A DNA stretch of 64,000 nt from Sternotherus odoratus (lineage: Eukaryota; Chordata; Testudines; Kinosternidae), in contig JAVMKO010000003.1 of the NCBI GenBank assembly GCA_032164245.1, positions 33,913,390-33,977,389 of the forward strand, in the 5' to 3' direction. Each line of letters opens with the position of its first letter. Within the stretch, counting starts at the first letter, position 1. Made by a program: the position numbers and the translations under genes. Positions 46,242 to 59,037 of the stretch are shown here, in pieces. The notes below the pieces were generated by a model that made no database searches, was not told the origin of the DNA, and saw nothing but the letters and a program-made list of their open reading frames with translations.

Positions 46242-47491
46242 TCTTATGTTTATAATATACTATATTTGTACTCATTATAATTTGGCACTGTGTGGGAGTT
46301 TGTTTCTTACTCTAGCTTTATATCATTTTCTCCCAAAGAGAATATCAGATATCACAGCTAAGGGCTTTTAATTATTTTTTTTCAAAATTAATAGCTTTTT
46401 TTCTTTTAAACACACATAATTTTGCTATTTCTTCCACACCCCAATGATACCACTGACGTTGGGTGTTCAGTAAAAAACAACATCTGAAATATCTATTGGG
46501 CTTTAAGCATGTGGGATGGAACAGCAAGGTGTATATTTGATTTAAATACTGGCTGAAGGTTACTTTTTTTATCATAAGGGAACATCCCTCTTTCAAAATA
46601 TTACAAAACCTGTTTGACGATGTGACTCCTTTTTTCAAAGAAATATTTTCACTGGCTCCCCCCATTGCACCACCTCAAATGCAAATACTGCCTGTAAACT
46701 TAAGCTGTGCTTACTTTCAAAGACGTGCATACAGACTTGTGTGAACTCTTTATATCTGAGTAAATTTATCCACAAGCTTTCTTACAAATTTCTTACAAAT
46801 TAATGACAATCTGTGCATATAGAGAAAGGAATAACCTCTGATCAATATGATTTTTTTTTCATTTTTTCATCAGTTTTACCCTGGGATGTTGTTTCTTAAC
46901 AGAAAAAAAAAGTCACATTAAAAGTAAAGGCAGTTCATCTCCATCATATTCCTTATTTTCCTGAGTACAGAACCTTTATGAACTGCAAGATGCATCTGCA
47001 AATAGTATCACTTTTAAATAACTGGGAACACAAATGTCACCAACTAATACCTGTTAAACAGGTCTACACACTTTGTTGGTTAAAGTACTACTATTTTGCA
47101 CTTGCAATCCGATAAAACTAAGCTGTGATGAAACTACGTTAGGAATTTGGCCCATAAAATCTTAATGTTATTAGTGAAAATACTGAAGTCTTTGGTTTTC
47201 TATGAATATGGTGCCCAAAGAATAGACCGAGATTATATAATATTTTGGAAGGTAAACAAATGAGATTACTTACTGTCCATGATTTTCCGTACCCATAAAA
47301 GTGAGGCTCGGGCTAGGAATAAGATTATGTATACAGAATTAAATTTCTGCAAAAGCCTCTTTCTCATCTTCTAATTCCCCTCCCCTTTGGGGTGGAGGAA
47401 ACTGTGAGTAATTATTAGGTGAGGCAATGGGATCAGTACACTTTGGCAGTGACACAGCTGAATGGGAGCTGCAGAACCAGAGATTTGTTTT
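46242..47491. other. no gene recognised
   Basis: AT-rich sequence without a recognisable gene or repeat. Confidence 0.5.
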
Positions 47492-47765
47492 GACTTAAAG
47501 GCCAGAATGGATCATTAAATCATCTAGTTTGACCTTGTCCACATCACAGATTCTTAAATTTTCCCCAAAACTCACACAAAAATCAAAAACTTATGTTTGG
47601 CTAAAGCGTATCTTCAGAAAGGCATCCAGTCTTGATTTGAAGATATCAAGAAAAGGACAATCACCTACTTCACTTGATAGTTTGTTCCAACTGATATTCA
47701 CTATTAAAAATTTGTGCAGATTTTCCCATTTCAAAAACTGTATGTGTTCATCTTCCAGGCACTGG
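47492..47765 (-). mobile_element. old CR1 3' end
   Basis: AAAGGCCAGAATGGATCATT, CATCTAGTTTGACCTTG, AAAGGCATCCAGTCTTGATT and TTGTTCCAACTG follow the same order as the copy at 19778-20110, in the same orientation. Confidence 0.75.
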
Positions 47766-48269
47766 TACTTAAATCAATTACCCTTCAATTCCAACTTCCC
47801 AAATATCTTGTGAAATGCAAATGTGGTGAGGTGTGGGGAGGGTTAGGAACTGAGAGTTAAACATAACATATTTTATGATATTTACTGCAATATGTATATT
47901 TGTCAAACAGTGAGTTTGCCAAGGGATGGGGGGGGGGGGAGTTGCAAAAGGAGGTTTTATTTCTGAGATGCAATGTATGTGCTCAAATTTCTGGAAACAT
48001 TTGTCCACAATGTTTCAGATTAGAGGACCTGAATTATTAAGGAACTGAAGGGATGGGAGATCTCTGACTCCCCACAACTATTCCTACATGACATGAAACA
48101 TTAGCAAACTGGATTAATTTCAGCATGCGTGTAACAGAGTGGAGCACCACTGAATCAGGAGAATTGCACTAGTCTGGCTTACATGATATTTGGATTTTAC
48201 CCTTTATTATTGAGTTGAAGCTACTGTATGTAATTTCAGATTACAATGATTAAGCAATAATGATTTAGT
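47766..48269. other. no gene recognised
   Basis: AT-rich sequence with a G run at 47929-47939. No gene is visible. Confidence 0.5.
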
Positions 48270-49200
48270 TCAGCCAGTAATTTGAATTCTTTATTATATA
48301 CCAAGTATATGATTTTGCACATACACTGATGTGTATTTGAATGTGCCCAACCAGTCAATGGCATCCTCAAAAGCCATGTGGAGAGCTGGTAGCCCGATGT
48401 CAAAATAAATGAGTGGGCACTTGTCAAGGCTATGTCTCATAGTCTGAAGTTGACCTCAGGTGTATTAGGGGTTATTAGTAAAAAACCCACTTAAAGAGAT
48501 TGGCCACACAGTTGTCCTGTCCTGATTGAAACTGGTTCAGAGACAGATGCTGTGGCAGATCAAAACCTGGTAGACAGATGGTTGGCTCAGTGACAAGAGA
48601 GTGATTAAAGACTGTCATTGCTGACCATTTGTTGCACCAAGCAGATTCCATTGTTATGTCCTGGGGTGGCCTAAATGCCCATAATGGAAATCCAGAAGAC
48701 ACGTTAGCTGGCAGGTGGTTGAAAAAGTCTGCATACAAAGGCAGGTCATTATTCTCACAGACCTTGGCCAGCAGCATAGTAGAGACCTTCTCATGGCATA
48801 TAGAGGGCAGTGTTATGTTGCTAGATATCAGTAGCCATAGCAATAGAGTTGCCCACAAAGTCAAGGTAACAACTCGCATAGCTTTGTTAAACTCTACATC
48901 AACCAGCCTTGTGTGAGACAAGTGATATCAGACAGGACCATAGTACTCTACTGTTGAATAGCAGAAGGCAAGGGCTGAGGTTCTAAGCATCCGGGCAGTC
49001 ACACACCAGATTGAACCAATCAATTTTCTGAGCAGGTTGTTCTGAGTGCTGACTTTGGCAACCATCTTCCTCAAGTGGTTGCAATACATTAATGACCTAT
49101 CCAATGTCACACTGAGGTAGACCGGATTTTCAAAAGGACTCAGTATTAGCCTTACTCTCTGAATCACTGAAGTAAATGAGAGTAGACTCAGGGAAATGCT
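48270..49200 (-). pseudogene. C-terminal remnant of a Jockey-superfamily LINE
   Basis: The minus-strand frame reads VTLDRSLMYCNHLRKMVAKV, NNLLRKLIGSIWCV, then LRTSALAFCYSTVEYYGPV. A TGA stands where relatives have tryptophan, and the same frame goes on with HTRLVDVEFNKAMRVV and WCNKWSAMTVFNHSLV to GFDLPQHLSLNQFQSGQDNC. Further downstream, after a frame break, TMRHSLDKCPLIYFDIGLPA and DAIDWLG follow. In family members this segment lies after the RT domain and ends with a cysteine/histidine motif. It has one in-frame stop over about 240 codons plus one frameshift. The exact clade is uncertain. Confidence 0.7.
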
Positions 49201-51036
49201 GTATTATTTTTGAAAAACCCCATACTAATGCAGATAGGTACTATAACCTGATAATCTTTTTCTGAAGAATGGGTAACATTTCTCTAACCTTCCATATGCA
49301 GCTGTGAAGGTCTTATAATAATATGGACTAAGCGTTCACAGAGCACTCTGTGCTTAAATACCTAAAGGAAGATTCTGAATAAACCAGTGATTAGGGGAGA
49401 AGGGTTAATTACTATCAAGAATGTGAAAACAAATCGACAGCTGAAACCCAAATATGCAGGTTTCATTGTCACTACATTTTTTGCCTCATATCTTGAAATA
49501 CACAGACAAATGCAAAGAAAAAAAACAGGTTTTCTCTAGGCATGCAATTATATCTTGACATTTCACTTCTCCTACACAGTTCTGCAATGCCTAAACATTT
49601 CAAATTCAGTACTTCTAATACACATTCCGTTAAGAAATATACTGTATTTTATTAAAAAAAATCCCCTGTACATTTACTCAAAACTGCTGTTGGCAAATTT
49701 ATGTAAGTGTAGAATACATGCCAGTTAAGATTTGATGACTCTGAAAAATAAGAAATCACTGCTTTTGAGACACTTTGCATATTTTCTGTTATTATTGTGC
49801 CCCATCAAAGCATATCTTGAGCTAAGTATACATGAAGAGAAAGGATTAAGGGTGAGATTAAGGTTTTATCAATGCAAAACAAGATGAGGAGTTACAGGAT
49901 CAGTAAAGGATAATATATGTGATAATAACTATACAAACATTCGTAGCTATCAGCAACATTGTTAAATTACTTTTTCCTTGACAAAGCTATTTCGGACATT
50001 TTGAAGGATCCCTTGCTGCAAACTTTACAGAAAGATTTTATTGTAATACAGACTGTTTCAGAATACAGCATTAGTTTGCCTAATAATGGTAATAAGATGG
50101 GTTGCAGTGAACTTAGATTTTGCATTGTGTTAAAATTGCGGGTGTTAATTCCTGATTCGAAGAGTTAGTGTTTTTGATGTATGGTTGGTTTTACTTTTAT
50201 GCTATAAATTCTTAAATAAGAAAATCTTTTGAAAAATAAAACAAAACAAATAAACCCTTCCTCCCCACAGATACTAAATTCTTGATTCTGCATCTTTGGA
50301 TCCACATGGCTGGAGCCCTGTCACCATACAGAGCCCTTTCGGCGTCAGTGGGATCCCACATGGGTACCAGGATCACATGAGTATACTGATCCAATTGCAC
50401 GATCAAGGCACTAAAGGCAAGTATTAGACTCACATTTCTAGTAGAAGATAGCTTCAATATCCATCCCCTCCCCCCACATTAGATGCTCACCTATATCTAT
50501 CTGCAGACTTTCTATGTTAACTGGGAAGAGCCTAAACCAATTTATTCCCATGGGTATTAGCACCTCTATCAGACACTGGTTCCACTGAAGTCAAGTGGTA
50601 CTTTGTTATTGACTTCAGTGAGGCCAGGATTTCATCCTGAGAGATCACAAAGAAAGCAGCATATGGGTTTGATGAGACAATTCCGATTACAATGCTATCA
50701 ACATATTATTGAAACAGATTAACACATATCACAGCATCCCTGATCTGCTCATTCTTTTTTCTCCAGCTTTTGTCAAAAAAATTGGAGGGAATTTTGTTTT
50801 GGTTTGTTTTCAGCAATTTGGGTTTGGGGATTTTGATTTGTGGACAAAAAGCTGGAAATTCTGTGGAAAACAATTACAACAGTGAAAAAAAAATCTTTGC
50901 ATTTTTTCAAGGAAAAATATGATTTTTGACCATCTCTGTCTGTGATATCAAAGTCTCTTGGACATATTACATTCTTGTATTTCTTCTGTAGCTGCCTATT
51001 TTTACTACAACCAACAAGCTACAGGTTAGTCTGAAA
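49201..51036. other. no gene recognised; two old repeat traces
   Basis: About 50275-50410 has related inverted ends (GATTCTGCATC and GATCCAATTGCACGATC), and about 50755-50935 is an AT-rich repeat like that at 45.3-45.6 kb. Both calls are weak. No conserved frame is visible. Confidence 0.4.
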
Positions 51037-51255
51037 CAGGGTCAGCAATTGTGGGTACACAGCCCATCAGGGTAATCTACTGGTGGGCCACAAGACATTT
51101 TGTTCATATTGACCATCCACAGGCACGGTCCCCCCGAATGGTCACGGTTCACAGTTCCCAACCAATGGGAGCTGCGGGAAGAGGTGTGGGCCACAGGGAC
51201 GTACTGGCTGCCGCTTCCTGCAGCTCCCATTGGCTGGGAATGGCAAACTTCTTGC
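51037..51255 (+). mobile_element. hAT-like element, left part
   Basis: It starts CAGGGTCAGCAATTGTGGG and contains GGTAATCTACTGGTGGGCCA. Internal ACCAATGGGAGCTGCGGGAA faces its inverted partner CTGCAGCTCCCATTGGCTGG. This matches a common turtle hAT MITE with a CAGGGGTCGGCAAC-like start. The right end is missing beyond the next insertion. Confidence 0.7.
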
Positions 51256-51263
51256 TATATGAT

Positions 51264-51504
51264 CAGGGCCGGCGACAGGAATTTGGGGGCCCCGTACGCA
51301 GATCGTGTGGGCCCTCCCCTCCCCCGCCGGTCTCCCGCCACCCGCGGGGGGGGGCGGTCTCCCGCCGCCCGCGGGAGGCCCCCCCCGGCCGGCGACAAGG
51401 GGGTACAGCAGCGTACCGGGCCCGCCCCGGATTTAAGGGGGCCCCCCCTTAAGTCCGGGGCCCGGTACAGCTGTACCCGTTGTACCCCCCTGTCGCCGGT
51501 CCTG
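51264..51504. mobile_element. hAT-type MITE with exact 8-bp duplication
   Basis: TATATGAT lies directly outside both ends (51256-51263 and 51505-51512). The inverted ends are CAGGGCCGGCGACAGG and CCTGTCGCCGGTCCTG, with one difference. The filling is nearly all G and C, with a palindromic core around 51430-51465 (GGATTTAAGGGGGCC against GGCCCCCCCTTAAGTCC). It inserted next to or into the hAT-like element at its left. Confidence 0.9.
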
Positions 51505-51512
51505 TATATGAT

Positions 51513-54500
51513 AGGAACATAAACCATTGTAACCTTGATCCATGTCACGTGACGTGTCTCTTACACATATTCCTGTGTATCATACCTCTATTAAAAATAC
51601 TGTCACAACAAAAGGACCTACGTTCTCATATATATTGTTAAATAGTAATGGAATATGATAGGTGTTGCAGATGTTTGATGCAGACACAGCAGCAAAATGA
51701 AGACAAACACACACAAGGTTTTAAACATCAGGTCACAACATTTATTAAACTTTAAGACAGGAGAGGGGCTCTATTCACTCATCAGCTATACTCCACAATA
51801 CCAGGAATTTAATTTGTTCCAGTGCATGGCATTCAGGGCTCCTTACCATATAACCTGTAACTCTGTGTAGGCTGTCCCCATCCTCAGACTCAACTCCCTC
51901 TGAGTCCTAGTACCCTCTCCAGCCTCTTGACAAGGGGAAAAAGAGGGAGGGAACCTCAACTCGTGAAGATCACAAGGTCTAACCCTATCCTGTAAGCCCA
52001 AGGCTGATCATCAAAAGCCAAGGTCGTTTATCTCTGGGAAACATTAATTTTAGTCTCTTAATTGAATTGGAAACTAGCTGCAAGACCCAGTGAAAAACCA
52101 GCTCAACACAAATACCTCGGGTAGGTACTAAACATGGTCCTACTTAATCCACTGTGCCTTTATGGTGTGCAAGGAAAGCAAAACAATCCTTGATCCTCTA
52201 CCAATTGGTCTATGGGAGAAAAAATTCCTTCTGAGCCCCCAAATGGGCAATCTGAAAGACTTGCATCATGTGTCAGGCCAGGTTTACATTCCTAGTTAGG
52301 TTGGGGCTGCTGAAACAGGGCTATAAGAGGCAACCACTTTCTCCTGTGGTCCTGCACTGGGCTAAATCCTGGGAGCTGGGGAATGCTGACCAATCAGCAT
52401 ACTTCCCACACAGCTGGCCAATGGGTGCCGGAGAAGCCAACTGGTATAACTTAGTGACAATTTCTCATCCTTGTTGCTGGGACTGTCCCCTTTCACCACC
52501 AACCCCATAAAGTTCCCCCATTTACTTTGCATTTGTCATTGAAATCAGGTTTTAGTTAATGTCAGCATGGACTGTTTGTCTACATAAGGTAGAATCTGTT
52601 TCTCTTTTGGTTTTCATGTCACATGACCTCAAACCCTCTTCTTAAACTATTGACCAAGTTATACTTCTACAGCACCTGAAGGACATTTTCATTTAATCAG
52701 GTATAGTTTTGACTGATTTGATACTTCTATCTCTTGTAATCTTCTCATTTCATGGCTCACTTCTTTCTTTATTTAGTAGCAAGGCATATTCCTTAGCCTT
52801 CTATCTATGAACATTAAGAAACTAACAATAGATCAATTGGATTTAATTCTGTAGGACACAGATCAGCGCCAAAACATGTACTTATATCCAAACTATACTA
52901 TTTCAGTAACAAGTTGTGTACTTGAAGGCATCTATGAGCTGTCTTTTTGTTTTAAACTAAATTTAGACATATGAAGTACTTGGGATTTGCTATGAGTTCA
53001 AGGCCATCTCAACTCTTTAGTTTGTTTCTAATTGATGTACAACTAGTATACATGAGTCATTTAAAAAAAATCGTAGTGTTGTTTCTGACTCCAATATGTT
53101 CTCTGAACATTGTGTTTCACAGAGTATTAGAAACTATTATCATCTGAGAAAAAAATACTATGCTTAAGACATATCTCTGCTGGTCTGATTCAAAGAAGCT
53201 CATTCATGCTTTTATCTCCCTTAGACTAGACTACCATAATGCTCTGCTCACTGATCTGCCAAACAGACTGATTACTGAGCTTCAGAATTGTAAATCACAC
53301 AAAGAAACACAAGCATATTTCCTTGATGATAGTGTCACTATATCGTTGACCCATAAAACAAAGGGTAGATCTTAACATTTTTATGTTAGCCTATAAAAGA
53401 AAAGACATTTGTGGTTAGGACCTTAAGTATATCTTTGAGTGAATTTTTCCATTCTATAAGCTTTTCAGAATTCCTTTACTATATAACTTTAAGTTATTAC
53501 AATGCCAGAATCATTGGGCAAATTGATAAAACATTACATTATGTCCCATAAACAGTTTATTTTCTATATAAAAGTCTAGCTGTGTTTTCAGTATGAGTTA
53601 AAGATTCATGAGGGTTTTTTTAGTTTTCTGTAATTTGTCATGTAAAATGCTTTGACATTATGACACACAAGGTTGTGTTAAATGTCCGTAGTGATTTATG
53701 AATGGTTCACCATAAATTGCAACAAAATTAATAAAATTCTACAGTCATATATAAAGAAGATTCCCCAAAATAAATTGAACATAAACCTATTGTGAATAAA
53801 TGGGTTGGAACTGATAAAAGTCAAGTCAAAAGACCTTATAATAAAACAGTTAAATAGTAATATTGCAAAGGGCAGTATTTCCTTTCAAAGACTGAACAGC
53901 ATTAATCAGAATCCACTAGGGAAGAATTTGACAGATTTTAATGTGTGACTCCCTACTCCCTCTGTCCTGTTAAAGTCAATGGGATTTTACACCAGAGAGA
54001 GGATCCCTTTGCCAACTAGACTATCCTTTTACCAAATCAGGGCATGCAGTTGTTTTCATACAATTGTATGTCCTCTACTTATAAGACCAAATTGCAGAAA
54101 TAGCATAGCATGACCAGTGTTGATTTTTTTAAGTTGCAACCCATGAATTTAGTTGCATTCAAATCTGTGACTAGAGATCAAAAATATGAGTAAGTGATAA
54201 AACAAGAAAGCAGTCTGATCAGCAGAGCACGAATAAACACCTGGGGAAAATCATTACCATACTTTTTTTTCCCCAGCCCACCATTTCATTTATTTCAGTG
54301 CATTTTAGGAAAGTACAATAACCTAAAGTATATGTGAGTCTTAATAAAATTGGCCACTCTTCAAACTACCTAACCAATTGTGTGTCCAGTTTGGGCTAGA
54401 ATGATTATGTTTCAGCTTTATAGTTTTCAAAACTTGACTCACTTTCCCCCAACACTCTATAATGATCTCCTTTTCATAAGTAAAATACTATCATGGAAGC

Positions 54501-57500
54501 CATTTTATGCTGGGTTTATTTCTAAACAGTAGATAAAGGATCATTAAAGTATTCTACTCTATGTTTATTTACAAATATGTCACTTCTGCCCATAGACTTT
54601 GAACAGATATAGGCTGCTTTCTTTTCTTTCTTTTTTTTACAGTTGAGAACATGGACCATCTTCTCCAGTTGTAGAACACCTATCCCAATGGGGCCCTTCC
54701 TTCCCTTAGTCTCATTGCAGTATATGAACATTGCTATAATACATGTATTATATAATAAATAGTTAAATAACTAATAAAACAGTATAGCACATTAAATCCC
54801 AACTTCCCACATAAATATGACCTACCATATCCAACTACTTTCAGCCTAAAAGTCTCTGCTTGTTTTAATTCCATCCAACATATTTGGGACATATCTGCAC
54901 TAAAGGAAGTATTTGAAAATTTCCAAGTACTTTAACACTAATTCATGGGGATGGTCTTTGTGACGTGGGCATCACTAGTGCAAAGAACTTGTAATCTGCA
55001 GCCACCATTTTACACACTTTTCAGTGATTTCTCTTGTTTTTGAAGATGGATCATGCCCTCAAGAACCATTCAAATGGCATAGTAGCCATGGTGTTTGGAT
55101 CCATGACATCTAAGTCACTTTGCACCAAAATGAATGTATCAGTTCAGTATCTCCCTCAGTTTTTCCCTCAGTGTGTTGAAAGACACTGAATAAACTGGAT
55201 AGCTCAGAGAAATTGTAATTGACACAGGTGCTGTCACCCGAAGGTTCAGGTCAATAGTCACTGAAATTTGTTACTAATAGATGTCTGTGGCCTAAGTGAA
55301 ATGAGATGGTGGACTCAGTAAAGTGCCGATTTATTAGGTGTCCATTACCCAAAAGCCATCTACACATTTGACACTCAATTAGCAATCACAGAAAGGAGGC
55401 CAATGAGCTTGGAAAGTTAACCTTCCTCTAACCCTCATGATGGTCACTACAAGTTAGGACAAAGTAACATTGCTTGGGATATATTTGTTTTGTTTACAAA
55501 GCTGTCACTTTGGTACCTTTCAAATGTAGAATAAAATTGTAGAGGTGGAAGGAGTGGGAGTGGTCATCTAACTGCCTTTTTTATCTTCCAGAATCTCTCT
55601 GTACAGTATTAGGGATGAACAAAAGCTATATTTGAGAATAGTTGTGTGTGTGTGTGTACATACACACACAGCACACACACACACACACACACTTCCATGA
55701 GTAAGGACCCAGTCCTGTATAATTCTGAGCACCTCCTGTGAAGTACTTCAATTCCCATTTTAAGTCAATGAGAACTGAGGATGCAGGGATCTCCAGAATT
55801 AAAAGAAGTAGCTGCTGCAACTTGATCTAAAGAAAAACAATAATCCCTAGCTGGGGCAAAAACACACTTCTTACATGTAGATTGGCACAAGACAGGGAGA
55901 TCTGTAACACACACTCACCAATGGGTTACAAGGGCACTTGACACCTTGCAGGATCAGCCCCCAAGAAGTAGATATAGCAGATAGCCCATATCTACTCAAA
56001 ACTACTGGTACTAATGAAATAACTTGACTCCTTATTTTATTTCTCCTGATTGTTCTAAAACTTCCTTTTACAGATTTCACTCTTCTTTTCAGTTCTGTAT
56101 CTTTGCTGTGTGTCACAGAGGTGACCACTTACTCAGACTGCAAATTCCTGAATGGCAATTTAAAAATATGCCCAAAGGGCCTAATTACAGAAATTCTCTG
56201 TGTTTGAGAGATGGCAAGGAAGACATTATCTTAGTTCAGAAACAGAATCTTCAGCTGGTAGCATTAGGAATGGGGAGAAGGTCAAACTGAGTAAAAAAGT
56301 AGTGATCCAATCCTCTCAACAATACAGTCCAGTATGGATCATCTGCTTATGTCTAATAGTAATAGTAGTTTAGTAGCTTTGGTAACTATTTGCACTGAAA
56401 ACAAACAAATCCAGGTACATGTATTCCAGAAGGAATCTTTAAAAATGTTCAAGAAAACAACAGAAATTATCCATGGTTTACATTCAATATTGCTTATCCC
56501 ATTATATATTTTGTTAGGGTTCTCCCATCTCTCTTTGATATTTCCTACACTAACAGCCTGATCCTTCCTAATATTAAGCAGCATAACTCCATGAAATCAA
56601 TGGAGCTATGCTGATTTACAACAGCCGAGGATGTTACTCTTTTTTCATTAGTGTTTTCCAGTATGGATTATCTGCTATTTGACTTAATTTAGTTTTCCAT
56701 AGAGCTGATTTACAAAATAAACTGACATTGTTCTGCTTAGTGTCTTTCACTGCAAAATCCAATGGTTTGTCCCTCTACACTATCTTATGCCCATCTTTAA
56801 CCCGCTATACCTTACCCTTTTTTTGTTGTTTATTTTGTTTACTGAGATAATCAGATATAATAGTGAAGGGTGTTGTATGAAAATCTGAACAAAATGAATT
56901 AAAGTAGAATAAGGAAAATATCAGATCTTTTCAGATATTGTTAGCTGAAATTTGAATATTTTGTTTGGTTTTTGCAGGAAAACTTCTAGATGTTCCTTAT
57001 TCCCTAGGTGGGAACTTTTTGAGGTACATTTGATTTTCCATCTTCCACCCCGTATGGTATGTTAATATTCATACTATTATTATAAAGAGTACTTTGACTT
57101 AGTTTATTGTACTTCAGTGCAGCAATCTTTTCACAGAATGAAGTCTGAAAATGAGGATTTAGAAGAATGTTAGCTGTCAGGACATCAAATAAATGTAGAA
57201 TGTTAAAAATGTTACAGAGGAAAACCACCAAGATTTGGTGACAACTGATTTGGATGTGTAGGGTGAAAAAAGCAGCAGGGGGTTAAAAACTGATACACGG
57301 TTAGATTACATTGGCTGATAATGTCTACTTTGACAGAGAAGGGGGAGTATGACGAGGGTGTGAAAGGAAGAACAAGGAGATTTACTGTTTTCAGGAAAAT
57401 ATAAGAAGAGGAGAAAACCAAAGTGGCAGCATTCCCCACATGTTTCTGGTTTTGGGGAAAATCTGTCAGGTGGGAGGGGACTGAGCAAAATGGTCTTCAT

Positions 57501-57529
57501 GGTATCATCCCCCTGCAAAACAGTAAGAG
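51513..57529. other. no gene recognised; some repeat traces
   Basis: About 51660-52520 differs from the AT-rich flanks and has a minus-strand AATAAA (plus TTTATT near 51742); it may be a retroelement piece but has no definable ends. A (TG)n/(CA)n hairpin lies at 55642-55692. About 56547-56640 is an old hairpin repeat (CAGCATAACTCCAT facing ATGGAGCTATGCTG). The rest is AT-rich with no conserved frame. Confidence 0.4.
55642..55692. repeat. facing TG and CA microsatellites
   Basis: A (TG)n tract is followed by TACA and a (CA)n tract of about 30 bp, so the two can pair as a hairpin and both suit left-handed DNA. Confidence 0.8.
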
Positions 57530-59037
57530 CTTTCTTATGACATAGTTGGCATCACAGAGACTTGGTAGGATAATACGTATGACTGAAATATTGGTATAGA
57601 AGGGTACAGCTTGCTCAAGAAGGACAGGCAGGAAAAAAGGGAGGAGGTGTTGCTTTATATATTAAAATGTATACATTTGGTCTAAGGTTGAGATGGAAAT
57701 GGGAGACAGACTTGTTGAAAGTCTCTGGATAAAAGGGGTAAAAAACAAGAGTGATGTCATGATAGGGCTCTACTACAGACCGCCTACTCAGGAAGAAGAG
57801 ATGGATGAGTGTCAACCTATAAACAGGGAAATAAGGACAACCCAGAGAATTACAGACCAGTCAGCTTAACTTCTGTACCCGGAAAGATAATGAAGCAAAT
57901 ACTTAAGCAATCAATTTGCAAACAACTAGAAGATAATAAGGTGATAAGTAAGTTGACATGATTTGTTCTTGACAAATCCATGCTAAGCCAACCTGATAGC
58001 TTTCTTTGACAGGATAACAAGCCTTGTGGATGGGGGAAAGCGGTAGAATTGGTATACCTTGACTTTTGATACTGTCTCATAAACAAAGTAGGAAAATGCA
58101 ACCTAAATGGAGCTATTATAAGATGGGTGCAAAACTGGTTGGAAAATCAATTACTAGAGAGTAGATATCAGTGGTTCACAGTCATGTTGGAGAGGCTTTG
58201 TAGAACCGGATTCAAATTCAAAATGATCTGGACAAATTGGAGAAATGGTCTGAAGTAAATAGGATGAAATGTAGTAAGGACAAATGCAAAGAAGTTCATT
58301 TAGGAAGTTGCACACATACAAAATGGGAAATGACTGCCTAGGAAGGAGTACTGTGGAAAGTACTATGGGAGAGGGGGTCATAGTGAACCACAAACTAAAT
58401 ATGAGTCAACGGTGTAATATTGTTGCAAAAAAGGCAAACATCATTCTGGGATATATTAGCAACGGTGTTGTAAGCAAGACACAAGAAGTAATTCTTCCAC
58501 TCTACACTGTGCTGATTAGGCCTCAGCTGGAATATTGTATCCAGTTCTGGGCACCACATTTCAGGAAAGATGTGGACAAATTGGAGAAAGTCCATAAAAG
58601 AGCAACAAAATGATTAAAGGTCCAGAAAACGTGACCTACGAGGAAAGATTGAAAAAAATTGGGTTTGTTTAGTCTGGAAAAGAGAAGACTGAGACGGGAC
58701 ATGATAATCATTTCAAGTACATAAAAGGTTGTTACAAGAACAAGGGAGCAGAATTGCTCTCTTTACCTCTGAGGATAGAACAAGAAGCTCTGGGCTTCAA
58801 TTGCAATTTATGTTGGACATTAGAAGAAACTTCCTAAGTGTCAGGATGGTTAATCACTGGAATAAATTGCCTAGGGAAGTTGTGGAAACTCCATCATTGG
58901 AGACTTTTACGAGCAGGTTAGACAAACACCTATCAGGAACGGTATAGCTAATACTTAGCCCTGCTATGAGCTCAGGGCACTGGACTAGATGGCCTCTTGA
59001 AGTCCTATTATTCCAGTCCTATGATTCTATGTAAGGT
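57530..59037 (+). mobile_element. long CR1 LINE with EN and RT traces
   Basis: The plus strand contains, in CR1 order, endonuclease traces (VGITETW, KRGGGVALYIK, VMIGLYYRPP), RT traces (ENYRPVSLTSVPGKIMKQIL, then VELVYLDF), the post-RT region with DKLEKVHKRATK, and the 3' end up to CCTATGATTCTATG. Large internal deletions remove the end of the endonuclease and most of the RT, including the catalytic loop. In live elements the protein nicks DNA and copies its RNA. The left edge is approximate. Confidence 0.85.
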
